From Eubacterium sp. (GTDB taxonomy: Bacteria; Bacillota; Clostridia; Lachnospirales; CAG-274): 6,179 nt of DNA. The notes beneath the pieces were generated by a model, which saw only the letters and a program-made list of their open reading frames with translations, was not told the DNA's origin and ran no database searches. Positions within the stretch are counted from its first letter, which is position 1. Each line of letters starts with the position of its first letter. The stretch covers positions 1-6,179 of the forward strand of contig JAJBVU010000180.1 in NCBI GenBank assembly GCA_020859645.1, given 5' to 3'. Below are positions 6,176 through 6,179 of the stretch, in pieces. A program made the position numbers and the translations under genes.

Positions 6176-6179
6176 ATGT
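6176..6179 (+). CDS. Start of a downstream gene, cut by the window edge
   Basis: Only the ATG (6176-6178) and one further base lie in the window, so nothing can be said about the product. A promoter, a leader and a consensus ribosome binding site all point to this start. It is separated from the lyase gene by a strong terminator and has its own promoter, so it is probably a separate transcription unit. Confidence 0.7.

Overview
This window is dominated by one gene of 5.7 kb on the + strand (201-5921). It encodes a 1906-residue, secreted, modular polysaccharide lyase of family PL9 (pectate lyase type), held at the cell surface by three C-terminal SLH (S-layer homology) repeats. The host is probably an anaerobic Gram-positive Clostridia-type Firmicute that degrades plant pectin, such as a gut or rumen bacterium. 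The signs are strong AGGAGG ribosome binding sites, AT-rich intergenic DNA, SLH anchoring, several bacterial Ig-like modules and a Ser/Gly/Ala/acidic linker. Pectin specialists such as Monoglobus carry SLH-anchored pectate lyases of this general kind, but the species cannot be fixed from this window.

Layout. Bases 1-200 are an AT-rich upstream region with an imperfect direct repeat, an extended -10 promoter (TATAAT at 159-164) and a near-perfect Shine-Dalgarno sequence (187-194). The protein then reads: signal peptide (residues 1-25); an acidic segment with no basic residues (26-82); a first beta-sandwich module (83-290); an array of Ig-like domains (about 295-672); a longer diverged second copy of the beta-sandwich module (678-1012); a short beta-rich spacer (about 1018-1119); the PL9 right-handed beta-helix (1131-1626); a flexible linker (about 1661-1731); and three SLH repeats (1732-1906). 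The four calcium-ligand aspartates and the catalytic lysine of PL9 can all be assigned, so the enzyme looks intact.

After the stop codon come a small AT-rich hairpin and then a strong intrinsic terminator (5954-5987), so the gene looks monocistronic. A second promoter (TTGACC, 17 bp, TATTAT) lies downstream. It drives a leader of roughly 94 nt that can form competing hairpins, and it leads into a new gene of which only the start codon (6176) and one further base are in the window.

The likely job of the main gene is to display a pectin- or homogalacturonan-cleaving enzyme on the cell wall. The Ig-like and beta-sandwich modules would act as spacers or carbohydrate-contacting units. I see no mobile element, CRISPR array, tRNA or rRNA. 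The window holds no clearly new system. Its more unusual points are the protein architecture, the internal duplication, the insert in the beta-helix and the leader before the next gene.
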